The notes beneath the pieces are model-generated. The model searched no databases, was not told the DNA's origin, and saw nothing but the letters and a program-made list of their open reading frames with translations. 64,000 nucleotides of DNA from Diphasiastrum complanatum (lineage: Eukaryota; Streptophyta; Lycopodiopsida; Lycopodiales; Lycopodiaceae), in the NCBI GenBank assembly GCA_029204225.1, contig CM055108.1:49180996-49244995 (forward strand), in the 5' to 3' direction. Below, piece after piece: positions 1 through 10,055 of the stretch. The stretch's first letter is position 1, and each line of letters opens with the position of its first letter. The position numbers and the translations under genes are program-made.

Positions 1-385
1 TTAGGGCTACTCATACCTGCCCAAAACCGTGATGGATCATGTATATATAGGTGATGATATCTCACCAAAATCAATCAAGCAATTTCATGATTTTTCTCTC
101 ATAATGGTGCAATTGCTCTCTATGTTCATAATTGTTTGAGTACTTGTGATTACTAATGATTATAGGATTGAATGTAGGTCTGGGGTACAATACTCAGACT
201 GTGGGAGGCCGTACTTTCACACGTGTGAAGCCTTCTTCAAGGATTTGGGCCATTTAGTGAGGTTCAAGCATAGATTTTTGATGGATTTTGATGGTTCAAC
301 TTGTGCTAATCTTATGAAATCATAATCTATTGTTTCCCTCATCATTTCAAGTGTTTTAGGATCCTTATTTGCTATAATTTTTACA
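1..385 (+). repeat. 5' LTR (3' part only)
   Basis: Co-linear with 5477-5861 of the 3' LTR. It contains a TATA-like stretch (ATGTATATATAGG, about 38-50) that probably belongs to the LTR promoter. It ends in ACA directly before the primer site. Confidence 0.93.
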
Positions 386-397
386 TGGTATCAGAGC
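386..397 (+). other. Primer binding site, tRNA-iMet type
   Basis: TGGTATCAGAGC immediately follows the LTR end. This 12-mer matches the 3' end of plant initiator tRNA-Met and is the usual copia primer site. Confidence 0.93.
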
Positions 398-1196
398 ATA
401 AAGTCTGAAATGAGCTAAATCCTTGGTTTTCATTCAATTTGATCACAATTTTTGATCTAAATCTTGTGTAGATTGGATCTTGGCATCTAGTATTGATTCT
501 AGAACTCAAAGTGAGTCAAATACATTGGAGATTGGTGTTGTGTGACTTCATTTGCAGGTGTTTAGGTGTCTAAAACCAGAGGCAAAGTTGAATTCAATTC
601 ACATTACCAAGATAGCAAGTTTTGCTTGCTCCAAGCATTGATTTCTAAGCGAGTTTTGGAGGTGATTTCATAGAGGAGGCTTTCTAGCATTCAAGGAGAG
701 GGAAGATCAGAGTTTTGGGGACTCTTCAAGGCTGTTCTAAGGTGTAGTAGGCACCTCCTAAAGTGATTTAGGTTCAGTCCAACCATTGCTTGACTTATGC
801 ACCAAATTAGATCAATTTTTCATCAATTTTGATCATTTTTTGCTTGTGATTGGATAGTAGATTGTGTTGCATCCTCATTAAGTTCCATTTAGATCTTTTA
901 CAAGTGATTTTGGAAGTATATTAGGTTGCTGAAATTCACTCTTGATCAGATCATTTGGAAGCTTTAATGTTCTTTATAGAAAGAGGGGCAATTCTACTAG
1001 TATTGTCTACTTCAATCAAGCAAGTGCATTGTTTCTAGTATTCTATGATTTGATTTTGTTAGAGATCATTCTTAGATCTTTATAGGAAGTCTATTACTGA
1101 TCTTTTCAGGTCCCTAAGAAGTGGGATAAGGTAGACCTTCAATCAAATCAATAGAAGTAACCTTCATTTGTGTCAAGTCCTTGATTAGGAGACTAG
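398..1196 (+). other. Untranslated leader of the copia element
   Basis: About 800 bp between primer site and gag start, AT-rich, without a supported ORF. It probably carries packaging and dimerisation signals of the element RNA, but none can be recognised by eye. Confidence 0.6.
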
Positions 1197-1973
1197 ATGG
1201 CATCTATAAATGCATATCTTTTGGATACTAATGAAAGGCTCAACAAAACTAACTATTCCATATGGAAAGTTAGAATGGAATCTATCATGATCATGCAAGA
1301 TCTGATGGAAATTGTAAATGGTAAGGAGGGTGAACTTATTCATCCTCAAGAAAAAGCCAAATACATCAAGAGGTGCAATGTTGCACTACATTGCATAAAA
1401 ATGAATGTTGCAAATGAACTCTTAAGAGAGGTAGGAGATTACACTTCAGCTCAAGATGCTTGGGAGACTTTGCAAAAGGTCTATGAATCCAAGAACCAAA
1501 CTAGAATGTTAGCTTTGAAGAATCAAATCTATAGAAGCTATCAAAAGAAAGGAGAGAGTGCACATACTTTTGTCCTAAGAGTAAAGGAATTGAACAAAGA
1601 GCTAGCATTTATAGGTGACCTTATCAAGGATGAAGAGCTTGTTCAACTCATATTGAATGGACTAAGCTTTGAATTTGACAATTTGGTTCAGGGATATGCA
1701 ATTATGGGTAAGCTACCCATACTTGAAGAACTCCAAGGCACACTCATGGCCGAGGAATCAAGAAGGAGCCAAATGCAAGAGAGGATGGATAGGCTTTCCA
1801 TCCAAGGTGGAGATGACCAAGCTCTCTTCACCAAAGGCAAAGGCAAGTCCAAAGGCAAAGGATCAACATTCAAGAAGTCTACAAAGCTTGAGGATCAAGA
1901 AGGACCCCCAAAGGCATCTCCATCAACCACCAAAGTCAAGAAGGACAAATCAAAGGTGAAGTGCTACTATTGA
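1197..1973 (+). CDS. Copia Gag, ended by an in-frame TGA in the zinc knuckle
   Basis: 258 residues. The first two thirds show the plant copia Gag pattern (UBN2/retrotransposon gag family): an N-terminal block with LNKTNYSIWKVRM near residue 15, then a helical region ending near residue 200, then a Lys/Ser-rich tail. Gag packages the element RNA in cytoplasmic virus-like particles. The frame is the same as that of the pol ORF starting at 1980. The stop at 1971-1973 falls where the second cysteine of the CX2CX4HX4C knuckle is expected: KCYY lies before it and GHYASEC after it. Gag and Pol were therefore one polyprotein before this mutation. The start ATG was chosen because it opens the conserved Gag N-terminus. 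Confidence 0.9.
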   Translation: MASINAYLLDTNERLNKTNYSIWKVRMESIMIMQDLMEIVNGKEGELIHPQEKAKYIKRCNVALHCIKMNVANELLREVGDYTSAQDAWETLQKVYESKNQTRMLALKNQIYRSYQKKGESAHTFVLRVKELNKELAFIGDLIKDEELVQLILNGLSFEFDNLVQGYAIMGKLPILEELQGTLMAEESRRSQMQERMDRLSIQGGDDQALFTKGKGKSKGKGSTFKKSTKLEDQEGPPKASPSTTKVKKDKSKVKCYY

Positions 1974-1979
1974 ATCAAG

Positions 1980-4900
1980 ATGGGGCATTATGCCTCGGAA
2001 TGCTTCAAGAGGAAGCAAGATCAAAGCCAAGCCAACATGAGCAAAGAGGAGGAGGAGGAGAGTTCACATGAGGACTCTCTCATGATGTCCATATTTTCTT
2101 CAACAAGCTTCAAAGGAGAAGATCCTTGGTGGATTGACTCGGGTGCTAGTTCACACATGACTAGTAAAAGGGAGTTTTTCTCTTCTCTCTTATCTTATGA
2201 TGGACCTATAAAGTCTATCTATACAGCAAATGATGAAGCTTGTAAGATTGAAGGAGTTGGTAGCATTCCCCTTTGCTTAGGATCTTTCAAAAAGATCAAC
2301 ATAGAAGGTGTTTTGTACATTCCTACAATAACAAAGAATCTACTAAGTGTTGGCCAAATGGTAGACAATGGTTTCAATGTTGACTTTGCTTCAAATGAAT
2401 GTTTCATCAAGAAGAAGGGTAAGATAGTGGCTAAGGGCACTAGACTTGGCAAACTTTATAAGCTGGATGCATTTGTGGATACTATTGTTGTCATGTTGGT
2501 CGAGAAGAGCAAGATATCTACCTTTACTTTATGGCACAAAAGACTTGGACATGTCAACTCGGGTTCCATGGAGGCTATGATCAAGGAGGAGTATGCTTTA
2601 GGCCTACCAAGGTCTATTGGGAAGGAAGACAAGGTTTGTGAAGCTTGTGCCTTATCCAAGGCACATAAGAAGGTGTTTCCTAACTCCATCACAAAGTCAT
2701 CTCATCCTCTTGAACTCATACACTCCGATGTGCACATTGCTAGCACCAAATCTAATGGAGGTTCATCCATGTTTTTAACCTTCATTGATGACTACTCAAG
2801 ATATTGTTGGGTGTTCTTACTTTCCTTCAAGTCTCAAGTATTTGATACTTTTGTAAAGTTCAAGTTGTTTGTGGAAAAGCATCATAATCATAGCATCAAG
2901 ATTCTTAGAAGTGACAATGGTGGAGAATTCATCTCCAATGAGTTCAAGGCCTTTTGTGAGGAGGAAGGGATCAAGAAAGAGACTTCTTGTCCTTACACTC
3001 CTCAACAAAATGGAGTTGCTGAAAGAAGGAATAGAACATTATGTGAATGTTCTAAGGCTTTAAGATTAGATGCTTGTTTGCCCAAATCCTTTTGGGGTGA
3101 GTCTCTTGTATGTGCAAACTACTTAATGAATAGGGTGTCTTGCAAAGCAATTGAAGGCAAAACTCCTTATGAGATGTTGTATGGAAAGAAACCCAATCTT
3201 AATCACTTGAAAGTTTTTGGGTGTATATGTTATGTGCATGTGCCATTGGAAACAAGAACCAAGGAGGATCCATCTTCCACAAGAGGGATCATGCTTGGAT
3301 ATGCAAGCTCAAGCAAGGGCTACAAAGTCTATCTCCCATCCTTGAAAAAATTTGTTGTTTCAAGGGATGTCATCTTTGATGAACATCATATGCATATGCT
3401 TGAAGAAGGCTCAAGTGCTCCAACAATCAAGAAGAAGATGGCCGAGGAGCAAGATCTTGGTTTTGAGGAGGAGCTCATGGAGGAGCAAGCACCAAACCCA
3501 CCTATCACACCAAGGAGATCTTCAAGGGAAAAAGTGGAGCCATCAAGGCTCACATATCAAGGCAAAGGACAACAAGTTGAGGGTATCTCATCCACTTCTT
3601 ATGCTTTATCTAGTTTTGAAGAACCATCTAATGTTGAAGATGCATTGAACTCCAAAGAATGGTATAAAGCTATGTTGGATGAGTATGATGCCTTGATTGA
3701 GAATGAAACTTGGTTGCTTGTTGAGAGACCTCAAAGGAATGTAATAGGATGCAAGTGGGTCTTCAAGCTTAAGTTGAATGCAAATGGGAGTGTTAACAAA
3801 CATAAAGCAAGATTAGTTGCAAAAGGTTATGCTCAAGAGAGAGGGATAGACTATGACAAAACTTTTGCACCCGTGGCCAAGATGGTCACAATAAGACTAA
3901 TCATTGCACTTGCATCACATTTTGGATGGATTCTATGTCAAATGGATGTCTCTAATGCTTTCTTGAATGGTTTTTTTGAAGAGGATATCTATATGGAGCA
4001 GCCACAAGGGTTCATCAAGCATGGAATGGAGAACAAAGTATGCCATCTCCAAAGAAGCATCTATGGCTTGAAGCAAGCCTCGAGATCTTGGAATTCAAGA
4101 CTACATTGCTATCTTATTTCACTCTCTTTTGTTCAAAGTGAATATGATCCCACTCTTTACATTAAGTTTGATGATGTTGGTATTGTACTTTTACTCATTT
4201 ATGTAGATGACATCATCATTAGTGGAAATAGTGTTGATGGTATTGAAAAAATCAAGATAGATCTATCCTTAGAGTTCAAGATGGTAGATCTAGGGTGTCT
4301 TCACTTCATCTTAGGCATAGAAGTACTTAGAGGGTCTGATTTTATCTTTATAAGTCAAGTAAACTATGCTCAAAGTCTTTTGAAGAAGTTTAAGATGGAA
4401 GTATGCAAAAGTGTTGACACACCAATGGAGCAAGATGTAAAAGTGCCAAATGAAGATGATGAAAGATCCTTCATGGACATCACTTTGTTTAGGCAACTTA
4501 TAGGTTCCTTAATGTGGATCACTATAACTAGACCAGATATTAGCTTTAGTGTATGTAGGTTGAGCCAATCCATGCAAAATCCATTGAATATCCATTGGAA
4601 AAAGGCTAAGAGGATTCTAAGATACATCTCGGGTACATTGGATTTTGGGATTCTATATAGAGGAGATGTGATTAACCTTCATGCATTTAGTGATTCAGAT
4701 TTTGCAGGGGACAAGAGGGATAGGAAATCAACAAGTGCCTATTCAACTTTCATAGGAGAAGGTGTGGTTTCATGGCTTTCAAAAAAGCAAGAAACTATAT
4801 CTCTATCTTCAATCGAGGCCGAGTACAAAGCTTTGACAACCACTACAAAGGAGGTACTTTGGATCAAGAGATTATTGGTGGAACTAAAGATCATGGATTC

Positions 4901-5165
4901 AGCGGAGGCACCAATCATCTACAATGACAATATATCAGCCCAACACCTTGCATCTAACCCAATCTTCCATGCAAGATCTAAGCACATTGAGATATGCCAT
5001 CACTTTGTGAGAGAAATGGTGCAAGCCAAGGAGATTGCTTTGGAGCATGTTCCAAGCAATGAATGTGTAGCTGATCTACTTACTAAACCACTTCAAAAGA
5101 CACTTTTTATGAAGTTCAGATCATCACTTGGAGTGATTAGTAAAGCAATGATTGAACCAAGCTAG
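1980..5165 (+). CDS. Copia Pol: protease, integrase, RT, RNase H
   Basis: 1061 residues, uninterrupted. Domains in order: end of the zinc knuckle (GHYASEC, about 2-8); aspartic protease with WWIDSGASSHM (about 50-60); GAG-pre-integrase with LWHKRLGHVNSG (about 185); integrase catalytic core with FIDDYSRYCW, RSDNGGEF and TPQQNGVAERRN (about 265-350); RT beginning near WYKAMLDEYDALIENETW (about 560) with the catalytic YVDDIIISG (about 740); RNase H with SDSDFAGDKRDRKSTSAY and the terminal SKHIEICHHFVRE (about 900-1010). All catalytic motifs I can see are present. The nominal ATG is only the first Met after the TGA; the true reading frame comes from gag. The protein ends 14 bp before the 3' LTR, with the purine tract between. 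Confidence 0.95.
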   Translation: MGHYASECFKRKQDQSQANMSKEEEEESSHEDSLMMSIFSSTSFKGEDPWWIDSGASSHMTSKREFFSSLLSYDGPIKSIYTANDEACKIEGVGSIPLCLGSFKKINIEGVLYIPTITKNLLSVGQMVDNGFNVDFASNECFIKKKGKIVAKGTRLGKLYKLDAFVDTIVVMLVEKSKISTFTLWHKRLGHVNSGSMEAMIKEEYALGLPRSIGKEDKVCEACALSKAHKKVFPNSITKSSHPLELIHSDVHIASTKSNGGSSMFLTFIDDYSRYCWVFLLSFKSQVFDTFVKFKLFVEKHHNHSIKILRSDNGGEFISNEFKAFCEEEGIKKETSCPYTPQQNGVAERRNRTLCECSKALRLDACLPKSFWGESLVCANYLMNRVSCKAIEGKTPYEMLYGKKPNLNHLKVFGCICYVHVPLETRTKEDPSSTRGIMLGYASSSKGYKVYLPSLKKFVVSRDVIFDEHHMHMLEEGSSAPTIKKKMAEEQDLGFEEELMEEQAPNPPITPRRSSREKVEPSRLTYQGKGQQVEGISSTSYALSSFEEPSNVEDALNSKEWYKAMLDEYDALIENETWLLVERPQRNVIGCKWVFKLKLNANGSVNKHKARLVAKGYAQERGIDYDKTFAPVAKMVTIRLIIALASHFGWILCQMDVSNAFLNGFFEEDIYMEQPQGFIKHGMENKVCHLQRSIYGLKQASRSWNSRLHCYLISLSFVQSEYDPTLYIKFDDVGIVLLLIYVDDIIISGNSVDGIEKIKIDLSLEFKMVDLGCLHFILGIEVLRGSDFIFISQVNYAQSLLKKFKMEVCKSVDTPMEQDVKVPNEDDERSFMDITLFRQLIGSLMWITITRPDISFSVCRLSQSMQNPLNIHWKKAKRILRYISGTLDFGILYRGDVINLHAFSDSDFAGDKRDRKSTSAYSTFIGEGVVSWLSKKQETISLSSIEAEYKALTTTTKEVLWIKRLLVELKIMDSAEAPIIYNDNISAQHLASNPIFHARSKHIEICHHFVREMVQAKEIALEHVPSNECVADLLTKPLQKTLFMKFRSSLGVISKAMIEPS

Positions 5166-5179
5166 ATAGTGAGGAGGAG

Positions 5180-5861
5180 TGTTAAAAATTCACAATTCTA
5201 GCTTGACTAGTTTTGGTCATATGACTTTTAAATAGTTAGATGGTCATGATGTGGCTTGTCACACGTGCCAAATAGCATAGGATTCCATTCATAAGGATGT
5301 TCTCAAGTAGACCTAAGTGTTAGAACCTTTGGAATGAGTCCAAATTATGCTTAGATACAAGGGAGAAAAAATAGGAGCTATTTTTGGTAATTTTTGCATT
5401 GTTGAGGGATCTCCAAGATTCCAACCCTAACTTGGTAGGGATGAAAGATCCAACAAAATTAGAAATAGGGATAGGTTTAGGGCTACTCATACCTATCCAA
5501 AACCGTGATGGATCATGTATATATAGGTGATGATATCTCACCAAAATCAATCAAGCAATTTCATGATTTTTCTCTCATAATGGTGCAATTGCTCTCTATG
5601 TTCATAATTGTTTGAGTACTTGTGATTACTAATGATTATAGGATTGAATGTAGGTCTGGTGTACAGTACTCAGACTGTGGGAGGCCGTACTTTCACACGT
5701 GTGAAGCCTTCTTCAAGGATTTGGGCCATTTAGTGAGGTTCAAGCATAGATTTTTGATGGATTTTGATGGTTCAACTTGTGCTAATCTTATGAAATCACA
5801 ATCTATTGTTTCCCTCATCATTTCAAGTGTTTTAGGATCCTTATTTGCTGTAATTTTTACA
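5180..5861 (+). repeat. 3' LTR of the copia element
   Basis: 682 bp, begins TGTTAAAAATTC just after the purine-rich GTGAGGAGGAG and ends TTTTTACA. Carries a TATA-like ATGTATATATAGG (about 5514-5526). The last 385 bp match the 5' LTR at the window start. Confidence 0.93.
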
Positions 5862-6001
5862 TAAAAAGAAGAAGAATAAGAAAAAAAAAAGCCCTAAACC
5901 TAACCCTTGCCCACGCCCCTCCATAGGCCCTGCCCCATCCTCTCTCTCCTTCCAGCCCGTACCCCTCTCTCTCTTCCACGCGACACCTCCCTTCTCGCGA
6001 C

Positions 6002-6559
<558 letters not shown>

Positions 6560-6564
6560 CTAAG

Positions 6565-6838
6565 AGTTAGAATTAAAGTAGAATCACTGTGCTACTGTAC
6601 TGGTGGTCCTATCAGTGGATAAGGATAAATTGGCCTCGCCACGAGGCAAGTCGACGGGACACACATCCCGCCAACGGCAACCTGGGTCATGCATGGGTTG
6701 CCTGAGTGAACAACTATATGTATAGTGTAATTTCATTTTGAGAAATACAGTTGCTATGTGAGCTTGCAGTGGAGAGTGTTTTTTGTCTGTGTTACTGTAT
6801 AGCATTATCTGTGTTCCTGTGCAAAGCAAATTCTAAGG
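6565..6838 (+). repeat. 5' LTR of the deleted copia element
   Basis: Begins AGTTAGAATT and ends AATTCTAAGG, an inverted repeat around an 8-bp perfect core (TTAGAATT/AATTCTAA). The outermost bases are not the usual TG...CA. Two short hairpins are visible: GCCTCG-CCA-CGAGGC and GGCAACC...GGTTGCC. Confidence 0.88.
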
Positions 6839-6850
6839 TGGTATCAGAGC
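6839..6850 (+). other. Primer binding site, tRNA-iMet type
   Basis: TGGTATCAGAGC directly after the 5' LTR. Confidence 0.9.
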
Positions 6851-8158
6851 CGTACATGGAGTGTACACAGTACAACATCACCGTTGAAGAGAGCTTTGGG
6901 AGAATTGTCTTCTGAGAGTTCGGGGTTTACGGCGGGTTGAAGACGGAAAGAGAAGCACTAGTGCACGGTTTCTGGTTTATAGAAGCTTGCCAAGTTCAGT
7001 AGAGGGATTAGTAGCCTGTGCATAGCATCAGACAGGGTAAAACTTGGTGAAAAATTGACGATTTTGAAGCCAGTTGAAAATTGAAACCGGGTTTGGGGTT
7101 ACAGTTTTCTACACATAACTGGTAATTTCTTCGCTGTTAATGCATCGTTTTGGATGTCGTAAGGACAGGAAGAAAGCTAATTGTATTGTCAACCGGCCAT
7201 GGAGAGTTTATGAGGTTTATGTCAGAGATTTGTCTCCAGACAATTAATCTAGCAGATCTGCGGTAAAAGGTGAAAAAAAGCCACTTTGTCAAGTTGAGCT
7301 AAAATCACTGTTTCTCCATGGAATTTCATGTTTGAATACTCTACAGATTAGGAATCAGTAGGGCGACCCTGCTCCAGGCCTCAGATCGTGCTGAAATTGA
7401 TCTAAAATCGCGTTTGATTGAGCAACAGGCAGCTTGGGGAGGCGCTACTGTAGACAGTGAGGTCGCGGGTATGTTCGCGCGATGAAGCAAGGTAAAACGA
7501 TTGTGTTTCGAAGTGGACAGCACTTCTAAGAGTTTCCATTAGTGCACAAGAGTGCTCAGATCCATTGGATAGAGAAGTTTCAAGATCAACGGCTCAGATT
7601 GTGCTACCCAGGAGAGATATCCAAAGTTGGATGAAAATCAACCATTGGATGGAGTCTGAAGGGTTGTTGAAGAGGGCCCTGAAGGAGTGAAATGCATTTT
7701 GGCCTTCAACTTCATTAAAAAATTTCATACTGAAATGGGAGTTGGGTACAAGTGAAGAGTGAAGTTTCTTCGAGGTGAAGAAACAGTTCAAAAACAAAAG
7801 AAAATCCCTATTTTTGGGTCCTTTGCCCGTTTTCACCCAAATGATAGGCTATAACCTCCAAACGAAGGGCACCCGGACTGTACCTACAAGTACGATACAA
7901 CAAAACAGAGTGATTGTAGCGGAGAAAGTGTTTGGAGTGCGCCAGAAGTGATTTCACCATTTCACTGGGCACGAAGTTGGGAGCTGACGATTGAGTGCAT
8001 TTTGGAAGGCGACGTCGATTTGGCTTTCAAATTGGTGGAAAAGCGGTGAGTGGCCTAGTAAGGGAAAAATTGCAGGCCATTATTTTCAACTTCTGACATC
8101 ACTGTTGGCCTCGGCATACTGTTTTTAGCCTACGACAGAAGTTTCAAGCAGTTTTGCG
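6851..8158 (+). other. Leader of the deleted copia element
   Basis: 1.3 kb between primer site and gag ATG with no supported ORF. Intact leaders of this length usually hold packaging signals; none can be identified by eye. Confidence 0.55.
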
Positions 8159-8854
8159 ATGGCAAACATGAGAGAGTCCATTTTGAGTGAAAGTAGCAAA
8201 TTGGACGGGATTTCCAACTATGCAGTGTGGAAATTCAAAATGAAAAACATATTGATGGAGAAAGACATGTGGGAAGTCGTCACAAGTGATGAGAGAAGGC
8301 CGCCAAATGAAGCGGATATCAAAGTGTTAGACAAAAAGATGAGAAAAACTTTGACCTTCATTAACTTGTCAGTGAAGGATCACATCATTACCCACATTTG
8401 TGATGCTATTACACCCAGACAGGCATGGGATGTGCTAAAGGAGAACTTCGAGACGTCAAATCTGTCAAGAATCATGTTTCTGAAGTCAAAGTTGAATAGT
8501 GCCCAAATGGAACAAGGAGAGCACGTTCAGACGTACATGACCAGAATCAAGACAATGAGGGATGAACCGCATTCTATTGGTGAGCGCATACGTGATGTGG
8601 AGCTGGTGCACAATGCATTGTGTGGCATTGTAGAACCCTACCAGATGTTTGTGAGCGGAATAGCATCAAGAGAAAGATTGCCAACCTTTGACGAGCTCAC
8701 AGGAATCTTGATTCAGGAAGAGCAACGACGAGAAATGGTGAAAGCTAGACGTCAAAATACTGACAATCAGGCACTTGCGACACGCCAAAAACAAGGCAAC
8801 GGTAAGGGCAAAAAGAAGTCTAAGCAGCAATTTGTCAAGTCTCAAAAGGATTAG
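8159..8854 (+). CDS. Copia Gag of the deleted element
   Basis: 231 residues of UBN2-type Gag: KLDGISNYAVWKFKMKNIL near residue 14, PRQAWDVLKENFE near residue 88, and a Lys/Gln-rich C-terminus. A TAG at 8852-8854 ends the frame about 12 codons before the knuckle CFHCGKKGH. The frame is the same as that of the downstream RNase H, so the coding region was one fusion frame before this stop. The knuckle's last cysteine is lost at the deletion junction (CSLIY where an H-X4-C ending is expected). Confidence 0.9.
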   Translation: MANMRESILSESSKLDGISNYAVWKFKMKNILMEKDMWEVVTSDERRPPNEADIKVLDKKMRKTLTFINLSVKDHIITHICDAITPRQAWDVLKENFETSNLSRIMFLKSKLNSAQMEQGEHVQTYMTRIKTMRDEPHSIGERIRDVELVHNALCGIVEPYQMFVSGIASRERLPTFDELTGILIQEEQRREMVKARRQNTDNQALATRQKQGNGKGKKKSKQQFVKSQKD

Positions 8855-9424
8855 GGATCTTCCAGTAAGACCAAGAAGAAAGGCAAGTGCTTCCATTGTG
8901 GTAAAAAGGGCCATTGTAGCTTGATTTACAAGAAGCATGATGGTTTACCTGAGTTGTGTGGCTATGTGGATGCGGATTGGGGAGGTGACTATGATGATCG
9001 TAGATCCACCACAGGGTATGTATTACATGTTTGTGGTAGTTGCTTTTCCTGGTCTAGTAAAAAGCAAAGTACAATTGCTCTATCCACCACAGAAGCAAAG
9101 TATAAGACAATGTGTAGTGCAGCACAGGAAGCTACATGGTTGAGACAAATCTTGGAAGAAGTTGGCATGAAGCAGAAAAATCCCACGACATTACATAGCG
9201 ACAGTCATAGTGGCATTCAGTTAGCAAAGACTCCAGTGTTCCATGTGAGAACTAAACGCATTGAGATTCAGTATCACTTTATATGTGAGAGGCTGCTGAG
9301 TCGTGAAATTCATGTTGTTCATTGTAGCACAAAAGAACGACTAGCTGATATTTTCACTAAGCCACTTGTTGGAGAAAAGTTTGATAAGTTTAGATCAAAG
9401 CTTTCTATACTTAAAGTTTATTGA
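8855..9424 (+). pseudogene. Zinc-knuckle remnant fused in frame to copia RNase H
   Basis: Read in the gag frame, 8855-8920 gives a basic linker and CFHCGKKGH. Within a few codons the sequence becomes the RNase H domain: ELCGYVDADWGGDYDDRRST, then SWSSKKQSTIALSTTEAKY, then a C-terminal RTKRIEIQYHF block and ADIFTKPL. Roughly 1000 residues normally found between these parts are absent. RNase H alone degrades RNA in RNA-DNA hybrids during reverse transcription; without RT it is not expected to work. The domain is otherwise open to its stop at 9424, 54 bp before the 3' LTR. Confidence 0.9.
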
Positions 9425-9478
9425 CTTTAAAGCTATGTATATGACTATATAAAAAGTAGACTCTACTTTAAGGGAGAG

Positions 9479-9752
9479 AGTTAGAATTAAAGTAGAATCA
9501 CTGTGCTACTATACTGTGGGTCCTATCAGTGGATAAGGATCAGTTGGCCTCGCCACGAGGCAAGTCGACGGAACACGCGTCCCACCAACGGCAACCTGGG
9601 TCATGCATGGGTTGCCTGAGTGAACAACTATATGTACAGTGTAATTTCATTTTGAGAAATACAATTGCTATGTGAGCTTGCAGTGGAGAGTGTTTTCTGT
9701 CTGTGTTACTATGTAGCATGATCTATGTTCCTGTGCAAAGCAAATTCTAAGT
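9479..9752 (+). repeat. 3' LTR of the deleted copia element
   Basis: 274 bp, same length as the 5' LTR, beginning AGTTAGAATT after the purine tract and ending AATTCTAAGT, followed by CTAAG. Confidence 0.9.
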
Positions 9753-9757
9753 CTAAG

Positions 9758-10055
9758 TTGTTTACACTTTATGTTTTATTCATTCAATTGAACATATCTC
9801 ATTCATTTGAGCTCGGGTTTCAGTGTCGTAGAAAGAAAACTTCATTAGCTCAACAAGATTGTCAGTGTATAAGTCTTATTTGGATCAAAATTTGACCTTT
9901 TCAAAAATCCTTTTTACTTGCTCTAATCAAAAAAATTCATGCCTATTGTCACTGCTTATCTGCACCTTGTTAAAAATGGTTTCCATTACATTTCCAAATT
10001 CTTCCCAAGATTGCAATCCACAGTTACAAGATTTAGTTATTCCACATAGACTCTA
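9758..10055. other. Spacer before a decayed ORF
   Basis: AT-rich, no supported feature. It may be the truncated 5' part of the element that ends at 12949. Confidence 0.4.

Larger units (their letters stand above)
1..5861 (+). mobile_element. Ty1/copia LTR retrotransposon, 5' LTR cut by window edge
   Basis: Order seen: partial 5' LTR (1-385), tRNA-iMet type primer site (386-397), leader, gag, protease, integrase, RT, RNase H, purine tract (about 5170-5179), complete 3' LTR (5180-5861). The order protease-integrase-RT-RNase H defines Ty1/copia. The 385 bp of 5' LTR in the window align without gaps to 5477-5861 and I count about six differences (about 1.6%), so the insertion is fairly recent. 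The only obvious lesion in the coding region is one in-frame TGA at 1971-1973. The 5' flank lies outside the window, so the target-site duplication cannot be checked. Confidence 0.95.
6565..9752 (+). mobile_element. Internally deleted copia element with both LTRs and 5-bp TSD
   Basis: Two 274-bp LTRs (6565-6838, 9479-9752) flank a 2.6 kb interior. CTAAG lies directly outside both ends (6560-6564 and 9753-9757), which fits a 5-bp target-site duplication. Primer site TGGTATCAGAGC at 6839-6850; purine tract AAGGGAGAG before the 3' LTR. The interior codes for Gag and then directly for RNase H; protease, integrase and RT are missing. The LTRs differ at roughly 17 positions (about 6%), so it is older than the first element. 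It could have moved only with help from a complete relative. Confidence 0.92.
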
